Shown here piece after piece: positions 17,343-24,988 of a DNA stretch of 37,524 nucleotides. This DNA is from an uncultured Thiotrichales bacterium (GTDB lineage: Bacteria > Pseudomonadota > Gammaproteobacteria > CAZUMV01), in contig CALISW010000155.1 of NCBI GenBank assembly GCA_938041655.1, forward strand, positions 1 through 37,524, in the 5' to 3' direction. How positions within the stretch are numbered: position 1 is the first letter of the stretch; every line of letters begins with the position of its first letter. Made by a program: the position numbers and the translations under genes. The notes beneath the pieces were generated by a model. It was not told where the DNA came from. It searched no databases and worked only from the letters and a program-made list of their open reading frames with translations.

Positions 17343-17903
17343 TTATCGGATGTGAGGTAAGACGCTGTTGGCAATGCCCGGCTTGTGCACTTCAATTTCT
17401 TCTTTGGTCAAGCCTTTAAGTTCATGTGGAAACACCAACCACTTTTCCGTTTCATGCAGGTAATAGTCCGGCTTGATATCAGTGATATTTTTAGTTGGCT
17501 TGTACCATGGCATCGCCACTTTTATTTCCGTCGGCATATTACGCCTGGTTTTTAAGTGTAAACGCTCAAAGATGGCTCGGATGCTTCTGCCCGAATCAAA
17601 CACATCGTCGACCAACAAAACCTTGTCATCGGCATTGATGTTACTAATGATATAACTCAAGCCATGTACTTTAACTGTTTTATCTTGCTGGTCTATGCCC
17701 GTATAGGACGAGGTGCGAATAGAAATGTGATCGGTATTGACACCAACATAATCCAGATATTCCTGGATAGCTATACCGACCGGAGCACCACCACGCCACA
17801 CACCTATAATAAAGTCGGGCTTGAAACCACTCAGATAGATTTTTTCTGCCAGAGCAAATGAATCGTTAAGCAACTCTTCTGCCGTGATGTAATGCTTATC
17901 CAT
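17343..17903 (-). CDS. purine phosphoribosyltransferase (hypoxanthine/xanthine type)
   Basis: A 186-aa type I phosphoribosyltransferase. The PRPP-binding motif VLLVDDVFDSGRSI is complete, and the PPi loop region FIIGVWRGGAPVG lies near residue 33. It should join a purine base (hypoxanthine, guanine or xanthine) to PRPP for salvage; base preference cannot be read. Its ATG overlaps the stop of the upstream CadC-like regulator as TAATG, an unusual partner for a salvage enzyme. A C-terminal extension, HETEKWLVFPHELKG, resembles the WxxFPxE region of Gpt-like enzymes. Confidence 0.84.
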   Translation of the reverse strand: MDKHYITAEELLNDSFALAEKIYLSGFKPDFIIGVWRGGAPVGIAIQEYLDYVGVNTDHISIRTSSYTGIDQQDKTVKVHGLSYIISNINADDKVLLVDDVFDSGRSIRAIFERLHLKTRRNMPTEIKVAMPWYKPTKNITDIKPDYYLHETEKWLVFPHELKGLTKEEIEVHKPGIANSVLPHIR

Positions 17904-19912
17904 TAAAAGTCTGTTCTCATGATATCGCTATAGGCATTCTGTTGATTGGTCTTGGCCAGGCGGGAGTTTTTTACGCTGTAGTAATGTGCCCCTTCCAGCA
18001 CACCGGGTAACTGTGTAAACCCCTCTCCTGCCTGCCAACGCAACAAGTTAGCCCGCTCAGTGGCGTCCAGACAATAAATATGGTCGCCGTCCAGTTGCAC
18101 ACTGAGCTGCTTCCTGACCAAGGGCCGCGTACATTGAAAACCATTACTTTCACCCAGTAACTCACCTGACTCAAGCACCACATTCAGCTCCTGATCCAGA
18201 TAAATTGTGTTGCTACTCTCGCGTTTCATAAAGGCATACTCAGTCTCGACTTGCTCCCGATTGCCACCATCCATATCTGCTTGATAGATGCTCCAGTCCC
18301 CGTCACGATGCACACTGTAAGAGAGCCGATCTTGATCAGACCACAATACGGCATAAGCCTGCTCTTCCATTTGAATAGTATTTACGATGCTCTGGGTTTC
18401 TATTTCAAAAATGATAACGCCGCGGTTAGTATTCGCGAGTATGTAGCGGTCATCATATGACCACTCCAGACTATAAAAGGTACGGCCGGTGTCATCTGGC
18501 TCAATACTGATTAACTCATCCGAGTCGAGGCCCTTGATCCAGACTTTACTGTAACCGGAGCGCTTTGAAATAAACGCCAATCGCTGACCATCTCGTGAAA
18601 GACTTGGTAAGTAATCCATTACCGTAGAATTAAAAGAACCGCTTTCCTCACCTTCAATGATAATATCCAGATTATTCAAATACGACGTAAACAAATAATC
18701 TTTACCATTGTTAATGCGTTTGGGATGTGTGATTCGTCGACTGTCAGAGACCAGTACTCTCGATTCTCCGGTACGCCAGTTGGTCTCTATTAATTCGTAA
18801 GAAGGATGCTTGCCCTGATGCACTACTGTGCTGTTGTCATGGCCCCAGATTGCAGAACTAATCCGGTAATCAAACTCAAACAATTTTTCAAAAGAATTAT
18901 CCGCTGCATCAAGCACGAATAGATTACTTTGCCCTGGCGTTGATTCAACCACCAGCAGTATACTGCCGCTGCCGGGATCAACATCCAGATAATGTGCCCC
19001 CAGCGAACCGGGTAGTGGTTGCGACAATCGCCACTTGTTCTGCTGTTCTATATCCAGTGCAAAAATTTCATAGGGAAGATAAAGCCCCTGACGTTCGACA
19101 AAATATAAAATCTGATCGTCTGGACTAAAGGCAAAGGTCGTGTATGAATCCGCCACACAGGTTTGCAATACTTCAGGTGGCTGCGGCTGACCATCGAGCA
19201 TCGACACTTGATGAAACTCGCATTGACCATCCTTAATAAACTGATACACCAGTTTGTCTCCGGCATGACTCCAGTGACCGGCATAAGCATCGCCGGAAGG
19301 GTTACTGACAATACTGGCAGACTGAGATTGCAGGTTGGTTAGATGCAGTACATTTCCTTGATCTAAACTCATAGAATAAACCAGCAGTTGCTGATCATCT
19401 GACAGGTCGGCCTCAAACTGCCAGTTTGAAAGCCTGGATAAAGGTGCCAGCTTTTGATTACCACTGTTGCTTGAGTCCGGAGTGTTACCGCGAAACAGGA
19501 AAAACAACACAAGCACAAAGAGTAAACCGAGCAACATCATTAACCCGATGCGTTGCTTGGTATTACTTTCATCCGCTGCTGCTGTCTCTAGCTGCTTAGC
19601 TTCCAGTTTCTTTACATCAGCAATAAACCGATAACCAAGCTTGGGCACCGTTGCGATAAATTTTCTTGGCGTTTGCTCGTCACCCAATGCTTTGCGTAAC
19701 TGAACAATGACTCGGTTGATTGCATTATCACTGACTATCTGTCCAAGCCAGACATCTTGCATGAGTTGATCGCGCGAGAGATCCTCATGACTATGTGTAC
19801 ACAAATAGGTCAGTAAAGCATTCGCTTTAGGTTCCAGCACGACCTCACCTGCAGCAGATGTAAGTGTTCCCCTCTCCTGCACATACTCTATGTCTGCGAT
19901 TTGCCAACGCAT
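17903..19912 (-). CDS. CadC/ToxR-like membrane regulator with periplasmic beta-propeller
   Basis: A 669-aa one-component transmembrane regulator. Residues about 1-100 are an OmpR/PhoB-type winged helix (LEPKANALLTYLCTHSHEDLSRDQLMQDVWLG...RKFIATVPKLGYRFI). Residues about 123-140 form one membrane helix (LMMLLGLLFVLVLFFLF). The remaining 520 residues form repeated beta strands of a TolB/WD40-like propeller (DDQLLVYSMS, SPDDQILYFVERQG, LSRDGQRLAFISKRSGYSKVWIKG, WSYDDRYILANT), placed in the periplasm. The propeller probably senses a ligand or partner and the cytoplasmic domain binds promoters. Its TAA overlaps the phosphoribosyltransferase start. Target genes are unknown; the gene itself and the divergent NTF2-like gene are natural candidates. 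Confidence 0.88.
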   Translation of the reverse strand: MRWQIADIEYVQERGTLTSAAGEVVLEPKANALLTYLCTHSHEDLSRDQLMQDVWLGQIVSDNAINRVIVQLRKALGDEQTPRKFIATVPKLGYRFIADVKKLEAKQLETAAADESNTKQRIGLMMLLGLLFVLVLFFLFRGNTPDSSNSGNQKLAPLSRLSNWQFEADLSDDQQLLVYSMSLDQGNVLHLTNLQSQSASIVSNPSGDAYAGHWSHAGDKLVYQFIKDGQCEFHQVSMLDGQPQPPEVLQTCVADSYTTFAFSPDDQILYFVERQGLYLPYEIFALDIEQQNKWRLSQPLPGSLGAHYLDVDPGSGSILLVVESTPGQSNLFVLDAADNSFEKLFEFDYRISSAIWGHDNSTVVHQGKHPSYELIETNWRTGESRVLVSDSRRITHPKRINNGKDYLFTSYLNNLDIIIEGEESGSFNSTVMDYLPSLSRDGQRLAFISKRSGYSKVWIKGLDSDELISIEPDDTGRTFYSLEWSYDDRYILANTNRGVIIFEIETQSIVNTIQMEEQAYAVLWSDQDRLSYSVHRDGDWSIYQADMDGGNREQVETEYAFMKRESSNTIYLDQELNVVLESGELLGESNGFQCTRPLVRKQLSVQLDGDHIYCLDATERANLLRWQAGEGFTQLPGVLEGAHYYSVKNSRLAKTNQQNAYSDIMRTDF

Positions 19913-19957
19913 GTGTGATTTGCCCCCTGTATCTAAAAACTTACTATCAATAACCTA

Positions 19958-19974
19958 TTGTTTCAATTGAACAA
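19958..19974. promoter_or_regulatory. imperfect palindrome in the divergent region of the CadC-like regulator
   Basis: TTGT-T-TCAATTGA-ACAA is a palindrome apart from one extra base. It lies 46 bases upstream of the regulator start and 118 bases upstream of the divergent secreted protein. A winged-helix regulator site would fit this position; this is inference. Confidence 0.3.
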
Positions 19975-20091
19975 TCATGAAAAATCACCTGAAATCATAT
20001 GTTTTCAACGATTTGGATACGACCTTTCGGCAATATTTCACACTCGAGTTTAACCCTAATTACACAAGCCATACACATAAAAGGAAATATC

Positions 20092-20508
20092 ATGAAACAT
20101 TTACTATTTATAAGCCTCGTTTTACTCCTGAGCATGAACACTGCTCTGGCCAATGATCGCAGCGAGATTGCAGCCGCCATCGATTGCTTCATCAACTGGG
20201 ACAGAGAAGGAGGTACTCCTGAAACCGTCAAACCATGCGTCTCTGACAAAGTACAATACCAACGTGTTAACGACCAAGGTGAATTGATATTGTATACCCC
20301 TGATTTCAATTTTGACGGAAAAGGTCTGGATGACTACGTTCCCTATGTTACCGAGCTGGAAATCTTTGGCAACATGGCAATGGTCAAAACCCACAAGCAT
20401 CGAGCTGCTCCCAAGAATGCTTATATGAAGGCATTTATCCTCTACAAACTCAAAGATGGCTGGCGAATTACCAACGTGGTCTGGGGTCAAATTACACCTG
20501 AACTGTAA
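20092..20508 (+). CDS. exported NTF2-like (SnoaL / lumazine-binding-like) protein
   Basis: A 138-aa protein with a clear Sec signal (MKHLLFISLVLLLSMNTALA, then NDRSE). The mature part fits the NTF2-like fold of Lumazine_bd_2/SnoaL-like proteins: an N-terminal helix (EIAAAIDCFINWDREG), strands with VQYQRVNDQGEL, and the C-terminal hairpin AFILYKLKDGWRITNVVWGQ. I moved the start from the track's 19999 to ATG 20092, which has AAGGA seven bases upstream and directly begins the signal peptide. Such proteins are usually small-ligand binders or enzymes of unknown role. It is divergent from the CadC-like gene and lies upstream of the BlaI operators. Confidence 0.8.
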   Translation: MKHLLFISLVLLLSMNTALANDRSEIAAAIDCFINWDREGGTPETVKPCVSDKVQYQRVNDQGELILYTPDFNFDGKGLDDYVPYVTELEIFGNMAMVKTHKHRAAPKNAYMKAFILYKLKDGWRITNVVWGQITPEL

Positions 20509-20523
20509 AACACAGAAGGTTAT

Positions 20524-20537
20524 TACGACAATTGTCG
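20524..20537. promoter_or_regulatory. BlaI/MecI-type operator, site 1
   Basis: TACGACAATTGTCG contains a perfect 12-base palindrome (CGACAATTGTCG) with the ACA-N2-TGT core seen in operators of the BlaI/MecI/CopY family. The same 14 bases recur exactly 30 bases downstream as site 2, about three helical turns, so two repressor dimers would bind the same DNA face. Confidence 0.75.
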
Positions 20538-20546
20538 CATTTATTA

Positions 20547-20573
20547 TTTACAATACGACAATTGTCGTGTAAT
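20547..20573 (+). promoter_or_regulatory. candidate promoter of the blaI-like operon
   Basis: TTTACA (20547-20552, one mismatch to TTGACA) and TGTAAT (20568-20573, one mismatch to TATAAT) are separated by 15 bases, slightly short. Operator site 2 fills the spacer almost exactly, the usual layout for direct repression. The implied transcript would start about two bases before the ATG at 20582, so translation could be leaderless. Confidence 0.5.
20555..20568. promoter_or_regulatory. BlaI/MecI-type operator, site 2
   Basis: ACGACAATTGTCGT is a perfect 14-base palindrome with the ACA-N2-TGT core. It ends 13 bases before the repressor ATG and lies between the proposed -35 and -10 boxes. Together with site 1 it makes autoregulation of the downstream operon very likely. 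Confidence 0.78.
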
Positions 20574-20581
20574 TTTACCGC

Positions 20582-20965
20582 ATGACTAAATTAATCAAAC
20601 CATCAGACGCTGAAACGACCATTCTCAACACCTTGTGGGATCAACAACCCTGCAGTGTAAAAGCGATACACGAAGCCTTGAGTAAAATCAGAAATGTGGG
20701 TTACACCACCACCCTCAAGCAAGTGCAACGCATGGAAGATAAAGGCTTGGTATCGCGCGAGCCAGGTAAAGGCAAGTCCTTTAACTACCGAGCCAATGTC
20801 AGCGAAGCCGATACCAAGTCACATCTGCTGGACAGTTTTGTTGCGACCACCTTCGGTGACTCGGTATCCGAGTTAGTCATGCATGCACTGGGTAATAGCG
20901 AGACCAGTGATGACGAAATAAAGAAAATCAAACAGTTCATTAAAGAACTTGAGAGCAATGGCTAA
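20582..20965 (+). CDS. BlaI/MecI/CopY-family transcriptional repressor
   Basis: A 127-aa winged-helix repressor, the usual length for BlaI and MecI. The DNA-binding domain spans about residues 1-75: LIKPSDAETTILNTLWDQQPCSVKAIHEAL, then VGYTTTLKQVQRMEDKGLVSRE, the typical recognition-helix and wing region, and FNYRANVSE. The C-terminal helices (about 80-127) are the dimerisation region where BlaR1-type proteases cleave their repressors. Two palindromic operators lie directly upstream. No Shine-Dalgarno precedes the ATG (TTTTACCGC), consistent with a leaderless message. It is followed 13 bases later by an M56 protease gene, its expected partner. Confidence 0.92.
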   Translation: MTKLIKPSDAETTILNTLWDQQPCSVKAIHEALSKIRNVGYTTTLKQVQRMEDKGLVSREPGKGKSFNYRANVSEADTKSHLLDSFVATTFGDSVSELVMHALGNSETSDDEIKKIKQFIKELESNG

Positions 20966-20978
20966 AGTGGAGAATACA

Positions 20979-22865
20979 ATGATCAACCTGACACAGTTTT
21001 TACCGGCACACTTTCTTGACAGCCTAGGCTGGGCGATTGTACATAGCGTGTGGCAAGGAATAATCGCCTTGTCACTGGTACTTTTATATAAAGCCATCGC
21101 TGCTCACAAATCACCGGCCTCACACTATGTGGTACAAATGTCGTGTCTTGGACTGTGCATAGTCAGTTTTGTCATTACCTTCGGTATTTACTACTCCATG
21201 CCTGGAGCAACCATCAGTACTGTGCTTGGGACTGATACCGGGCAGTTTATCTCTGCGGCAGAGGCTAGCCAGACACTTCAAGTACTGACCATGAACGAAA
21301 ACCAATTCAGCACAAATCTGAACGACCTAACTCCCCTAGTTGGCATCTTGTGGTGCATTGGTTTTCTGTTCATGGCCACCCGCTATTTTGGCGCCTTTTA
21401 TTTAACCCAACAGTTAAAAGAAAAAGGCACCTCACCGGTTTCTGAATTCTGGATGGAGCGTTTTCTTACGCTGGCCAAAAACTCTGGTGTTACCGCAAGA
21501 GTCAAACTATTAGTTTCGAAGCATGTCGATGGACCACTGACTATTGGTTTCTTTAAACCAGTTGTGCTGGTGCCAGCAAGCTTTCTTTCCTCGCTGCCGC
21601 AAGATCAAATAGAAGCAATCCTGTTACACGAACTGGCACATATCAGACGCTTTGATTATCTGCTGAATTTGATTCAAGTTTGCATCAAGACAGTGCTGTT
21701 TTATCACCCGGCGATCCATATTATTTGTCGCCATATTGATGAAAATCGTGAACAAGCCTGTGATGATGTAGCGGTCTCACAAACTCACAACCCTCACCCA
21801 CTGGTCCTTGGTTTAGCCAGCTTGCGACTGCAAGAGCGTAACGAGTTAGCTTTGGCTGCAAAGGATCAGGAAACACCTCTGCTGTTCAGGTTGAAACGCT
21901 TGGTCGGCCCGATTGAAAAACAAAAGCGCCCTGAACAAATTGTTTTTTCTGTTATTACTGCCATCCTGATTGCTTCACTGGTGATTGGCTCATCATCAAT
22001 CGCTGCTTCCATACCAACCCATGACGCTGTCAAAGAAGATAATTTTTCAAAAGCACACAATGAAAGCTATCATTTTGAAACCATCCAAATCGATAACCGT
22101 GGCATCACAATCAAGAAAGCCGCTGACGGTAGCCGCTGGGTATTGGTAGATAATAGTTGGTACGACATAGATAGAACCCCGCATATAGTCGATCAAGTAT
22201 CATCATTACCCACCCCCCCTCAACCTCCAAGCCCAGGCTGGTGCGAATCATGCGAGCTCGCAGGCAAGCATAGCTATATTGATATGAAAGACTTTCATGC
22301 CAAAATGGATCAGTATCAAATCAACATGGAGTATTACGCGGCTGATATGGCACGCTATGCTGAAGAAGTTGCCAATAAAAAACCACGTATTGAAGAAATT
22401 CAACGCTGGGAAGAAAACTTTAATATAAATTTGAATACAAACATCAATAACAACATCAATGAATACGTGGAAGAGTACATTGACGAATACATGGATGAAC
22501 AACTTGAAGAAAAATGGAGCAAAAAATCAAAGTCGAGTAAAAATCGCGATCCAAAAAATAATATTGATTACATCACGTATCATGTTGAGACAGATATCAA
22601 GAACACCTATCAGCTAGATTCCGAAATGAACGATGAAATTATAAAAATGATGCTGGCTGATGGTGTTATTTCATGGACAGATGACGTAACTGTTATCTCT
22701 AACCTGGGTCAGAAAATTACTATCAATGGCGATCCTGTTCCTTCTCCGCTATGTGGTAAATACGATAGTGTCATGGACGATCTTGAGATCCATGGTGATT
22801 TGATTTTACAAATACCCAGTGAACGCGAGAAGTTAAAAAGAGTCAGAAAAGCTTACGATACGTAG
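20979..22865 (+). CDS. M56-family (BlaR1/MecR1-like) membrane metalloprotease with novel sensor region
   Basis: Integral-membrane zinc protease of 628 aa, start ATG 20979 with GGAG six bases upstream; the track's TTG start overlaps blaI and is less likely. Three N-terminal helices (about residues 17-40, 50-75, 120-143) precede the protease domain with HELAH at residues 217-221 and the downstream ENREQACDD region. A fourth helix (about 318-342) leads to a 285-residue C-terminal part, expected to face the periplasm. That part has no penicillin-binding motifs. It contains a Pro-rich linker, a CESC pair, an Asn-rich then acidic stretch, and a folded C-terminal segment (MNDEIIKMMLADGVISW...KITINGDPVP). 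By analogy with BlaR1, signal sensing should trigger cleavage of the adjacent repressor. Confidence 0.9.
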   Translation: MINLTQFLPAHFLDSLGWAIVHSVWQGIIALSLVLLYKAIAAHKSPASHYVVQMSCLGLCIVSFVITFGIYYSMPGATISTVLGTDTGQFISAAEASQTLQVLTMNENQFSTNLNDLTPLVGILWCIGFLFMATRYFGAFYLTQQLKEKGTSPVSEFWMERFLTLAKNSGVTARVKLLVSKHVDGPLTIGFFKPVVLVPASFLSSLPQDQIEAILLHELAHIRRFDYLLNLIQVCIKTVLFYHPAIHIICRHIDENREQACDDVAVSQTHNPHPLVLGLASLRLQERNELALAAKDQETPLLFRLKRLVGPIEKQKRPEQIVFSVITAILIASLVIGSSSIAASIPTHDAVKEDNFSKAHNESYHFETIQIDNRGITIKKAADGSRWVLVDNSWYDIDRTPHIVDQVSSLPTPPQPPSPGWCESCELAGKHSYIDMKDFHAKMDQYQINMEYYAADMARYAEEVANKKPRIEEIQRWEENFNINLNTNINNNINEYVEEYIDEYMDEQLEEKWSKKSKSSKNRDPKNNIDYITYHVETDIKNTYQLDSEMNDEIIKMMLADGVISWTDDVTVISNLGQKITINGDPVPSPLCGKYDSVMDDLEIHGDLILQIPSEREKLKRVRKAYDT

Positions 22866-22918
22866 CTTTTTAAGTAACACGCTGATTGACAGCACCCAAC
22901 AAAAACACCGGAAAAGAA

Positions 22919-24961
22919 ATGCATAAACTAATTATGAGGCTGGCGACTTGTCTATTGATAATGGGCACGTTGCTTACAACTGCCTTACATGCTGAGGAAG
23001 TAACGGCAACAGAGTCCTATGATTCTGTATTCTTTAATCAGTATGCCCCTAACACGGCTCTAGACATGGTCTCACGTCTGCCTGGTTTCTCGCTCTCCTC
23101 TGCAGAAAACAAAAGAGGTCTTGGACAAGGTGGTGCCAACGTACTCATCAACGGTGAACGAGCCACCGGCAAAACAGGTGCTGGCTCACAACTCGGTCGA
23201 ATCTCGGCGAAAAATGTTACGCGTATAGAAATACTCGATGGTGCTTCACTGGATATTCCCGGCCTTACCGGGCAAGTAGCCAACGTAATTACTAAAACTT
23301 CAGGCATCACAGGTACCTGGTCATGGTCTCCGCAAGTTCGTCGGCGTCAGCCTGTAAGCCTTGGGCACATCCATGCGACTGTCTCTGGCGAATACAGCAA
23401 CTGGACCTACTCGGCTGAACTGCGCAATGAACAACGTCGCAATGGCAACTGGGGCATCGAAACGTTAACAGCGGCAGACGGGACACTGTTTGAGACCCGC
23501 AATGAAGATGGGCAATACCAGGCAGACACACCCGGACTATTAATCGATCTAAGCTGGAAACCAGCTACTGACCGGATAGCCAACATTAACCTCGAATACA
23601 ACCGCCATAATTTCAGAGAGCGCGAATTATCCAATCGTACTGCTATCACCACACGCGGCAATACCCTCGATACTATCTTCTCTTTTGGCGAAGATGAAAC
23701 GAACTGGTCTATTGGTAGCGATTATGAATTTCCTTTAGCCAGTGGTAAGTTAAAAACCATTGCCTACCATCGTTTTGAAGAATCTCCTACAGCGTCGATT
23801 TTTGATGTATTTGATAATAGTGATTTACTCGAAGGCTCGCGTTTTAGCCGCGTGGCTGATGAATCTGAATCGATACTTCGTACAGAATATTCATGGAACA
23901 CCACCACAGACAGAGATTGGCAAATCGGTCTTGAGGGCGCTTTCAATGTGCTGGACATAGATGCACGCTTGCAAACCCGATCTAACAACGGTCAATATTC
24001 AGAAGTTGCTCTTGAAGGAGCATCCTCACGAGTCGAAGAAAAACGCTCCGAACTGACCATCACCCATAGTCGCAAGCTCAATGAAAAATGGGACTTGCAA
24101 GCATCAATCGGTGGCGAATTCTCCGAGCTCACTCAAACCGGAGGACTGTCACGAGAATTCACTAGACCTAAAGGTTTTATATCAAGCACCTATAAACCTG
24201 ATGACAGCCTCTCTATACGCACCAAACTGGAACGTGTGGTGGGCCAGCTTAGTTTCTTTGATTTTATTTCTTCAGTCAGTGTCAGCGATGATCTCAACAG
24301 TATCGGCAATGTTAATTTAGTCCCCAGCCAGAGTTGGTATGCGGAAATTGAGTTTGATAAAGATTTTGGCGAAGGCAATAGCAGCACTATCAATATTTTT
24401 GGTGAAAAAATCTCGGATCTGGTCGACCGCATACCAATCGGTGTCAGTGGTGATGCAGTTGGCAATATCGACAATGCCTATCAATATGGCATTGAAACCA
24501 ACACGACCTTGAAAGGAGATCGATGGGGCTATCCCGGCACCGAGCTGATTATTGGGCTTGATTTTCAAAAATCAGAAGTTGATGACCCACTGACAGGCAT
24601 AAGCCGACGCTTAAACGGTGATGAAAAATATTACTGGGGTCTGGAATTTCGTCATGATGTTCCCGATACAGAATGGGCTTATGGGTTTGACATTAGTCAA
24701 GATAAAGACGCTCCACGCTATCGATTGAATAACATTGGTCAATATAAATTTGACGGACCGAGAAGCAGTGTTTTTGTTGAGCATAAGGATTTTTTCGGCA
24801 TGAAAGTTAAACCATCAATAGTTAACCTGTTCAGCGGCACTGATGATTTCACACGGCAACTGTTTACTGACCGACGCGATATCGGTGTTCTGGATTTTAC
24901 CGAGTCACGCTCGCGTGGATTTGACCCTTTTTTCAGTCTGGAAGTATCCAGTACATTTTAA
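22919..24961 (+). CDS. TonB-dependent-receptor-like outer-membrane protein
   Basis: A 680-aa outer-membrane protein with a Sec signal (LATCLLIMGTLLTTALHA, then EEV), a plug domain (TALDMVSRLPGFSL, GGANVLINGERATGK, NVTRIEILDGASLDI) and a long beta-barrel ending in Phe (FFSLEVSSTF), the usual outer-membrane insertion signal. The start is placed at ATG 22919, with GGAAAAG upstream, instead of the track's TTG. I see no clear TonB box in the short segment before the plug. It follows the M56 gene by 53 bases on the same strand with no terminator between, so it is probably the output of the BlaI-M56 switch. The transported ligand is unknown. Confidence 0.85.
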   Translation: MHKLIMRLATCLLIMGTLLTTALHAEEVTATESYDSVFFNQYAPNTALDMVSRLPGFSLSSAENKRGLGQGGANVLINGERATGKTGAGSQLGRISAKNVTRIEILDGASLDIPGLTGQVANVITKTSGITGTWSWSPQVRRRQPVSLGHIHATVSGEYSNWTYSAELRNEQRRNGNWGIETLTAADGTLFETRNEDGQYQADTPGLLIDLSWKPATDRIANINLEYNRHNFRERELSNRTAITTRGNTLDTIFSFGEDETNWSIGSDYEFPLASGKLKTIAYHRFEESPTASIFDVFDNSDLLEGSRFSRVADESESILRTEYSWNTTTDRDWQIGLEGAFNVLDIDARLQTRSNNGQYSEVALEGASSRVEEKRSELTITHSRKLNEKWDLQASIGGEFSELTQTGGLSREFTRPKGFISSTYKPDDSLSIRTKLERVVGQLSFFDFISSVSVSDDLNSIGNVNLVPSQSWYAEIEFDKDFGEGNSSTINIFGEKISDLVDRIPIGVSGDAVGNIDNAYQYGIETNTTLKGDRWGYPGTELIIGLDFQKSEVDDPLTGISRRLNGDEKYYWGLEFRHDVPDTEWAYGFDISQDKDAPRYRLNNIGQYKFDGPRSSVFVEHKDFFGMKVKPSIVNLFSGTDDFTRQLFTDRRDIGVLDFTESRSRGFDPFFSLEVSSTF

Positions 24962-24988
24962 CCACACTCGAACGATAAACAACACCGG

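Noticed and set aside
20949-20978. Upstream TTG start for the M56 protease
   Set aside because: It overlaps the repressor gene and has no ribosome binding site, while ATG 20979 has GGAG at six bases.
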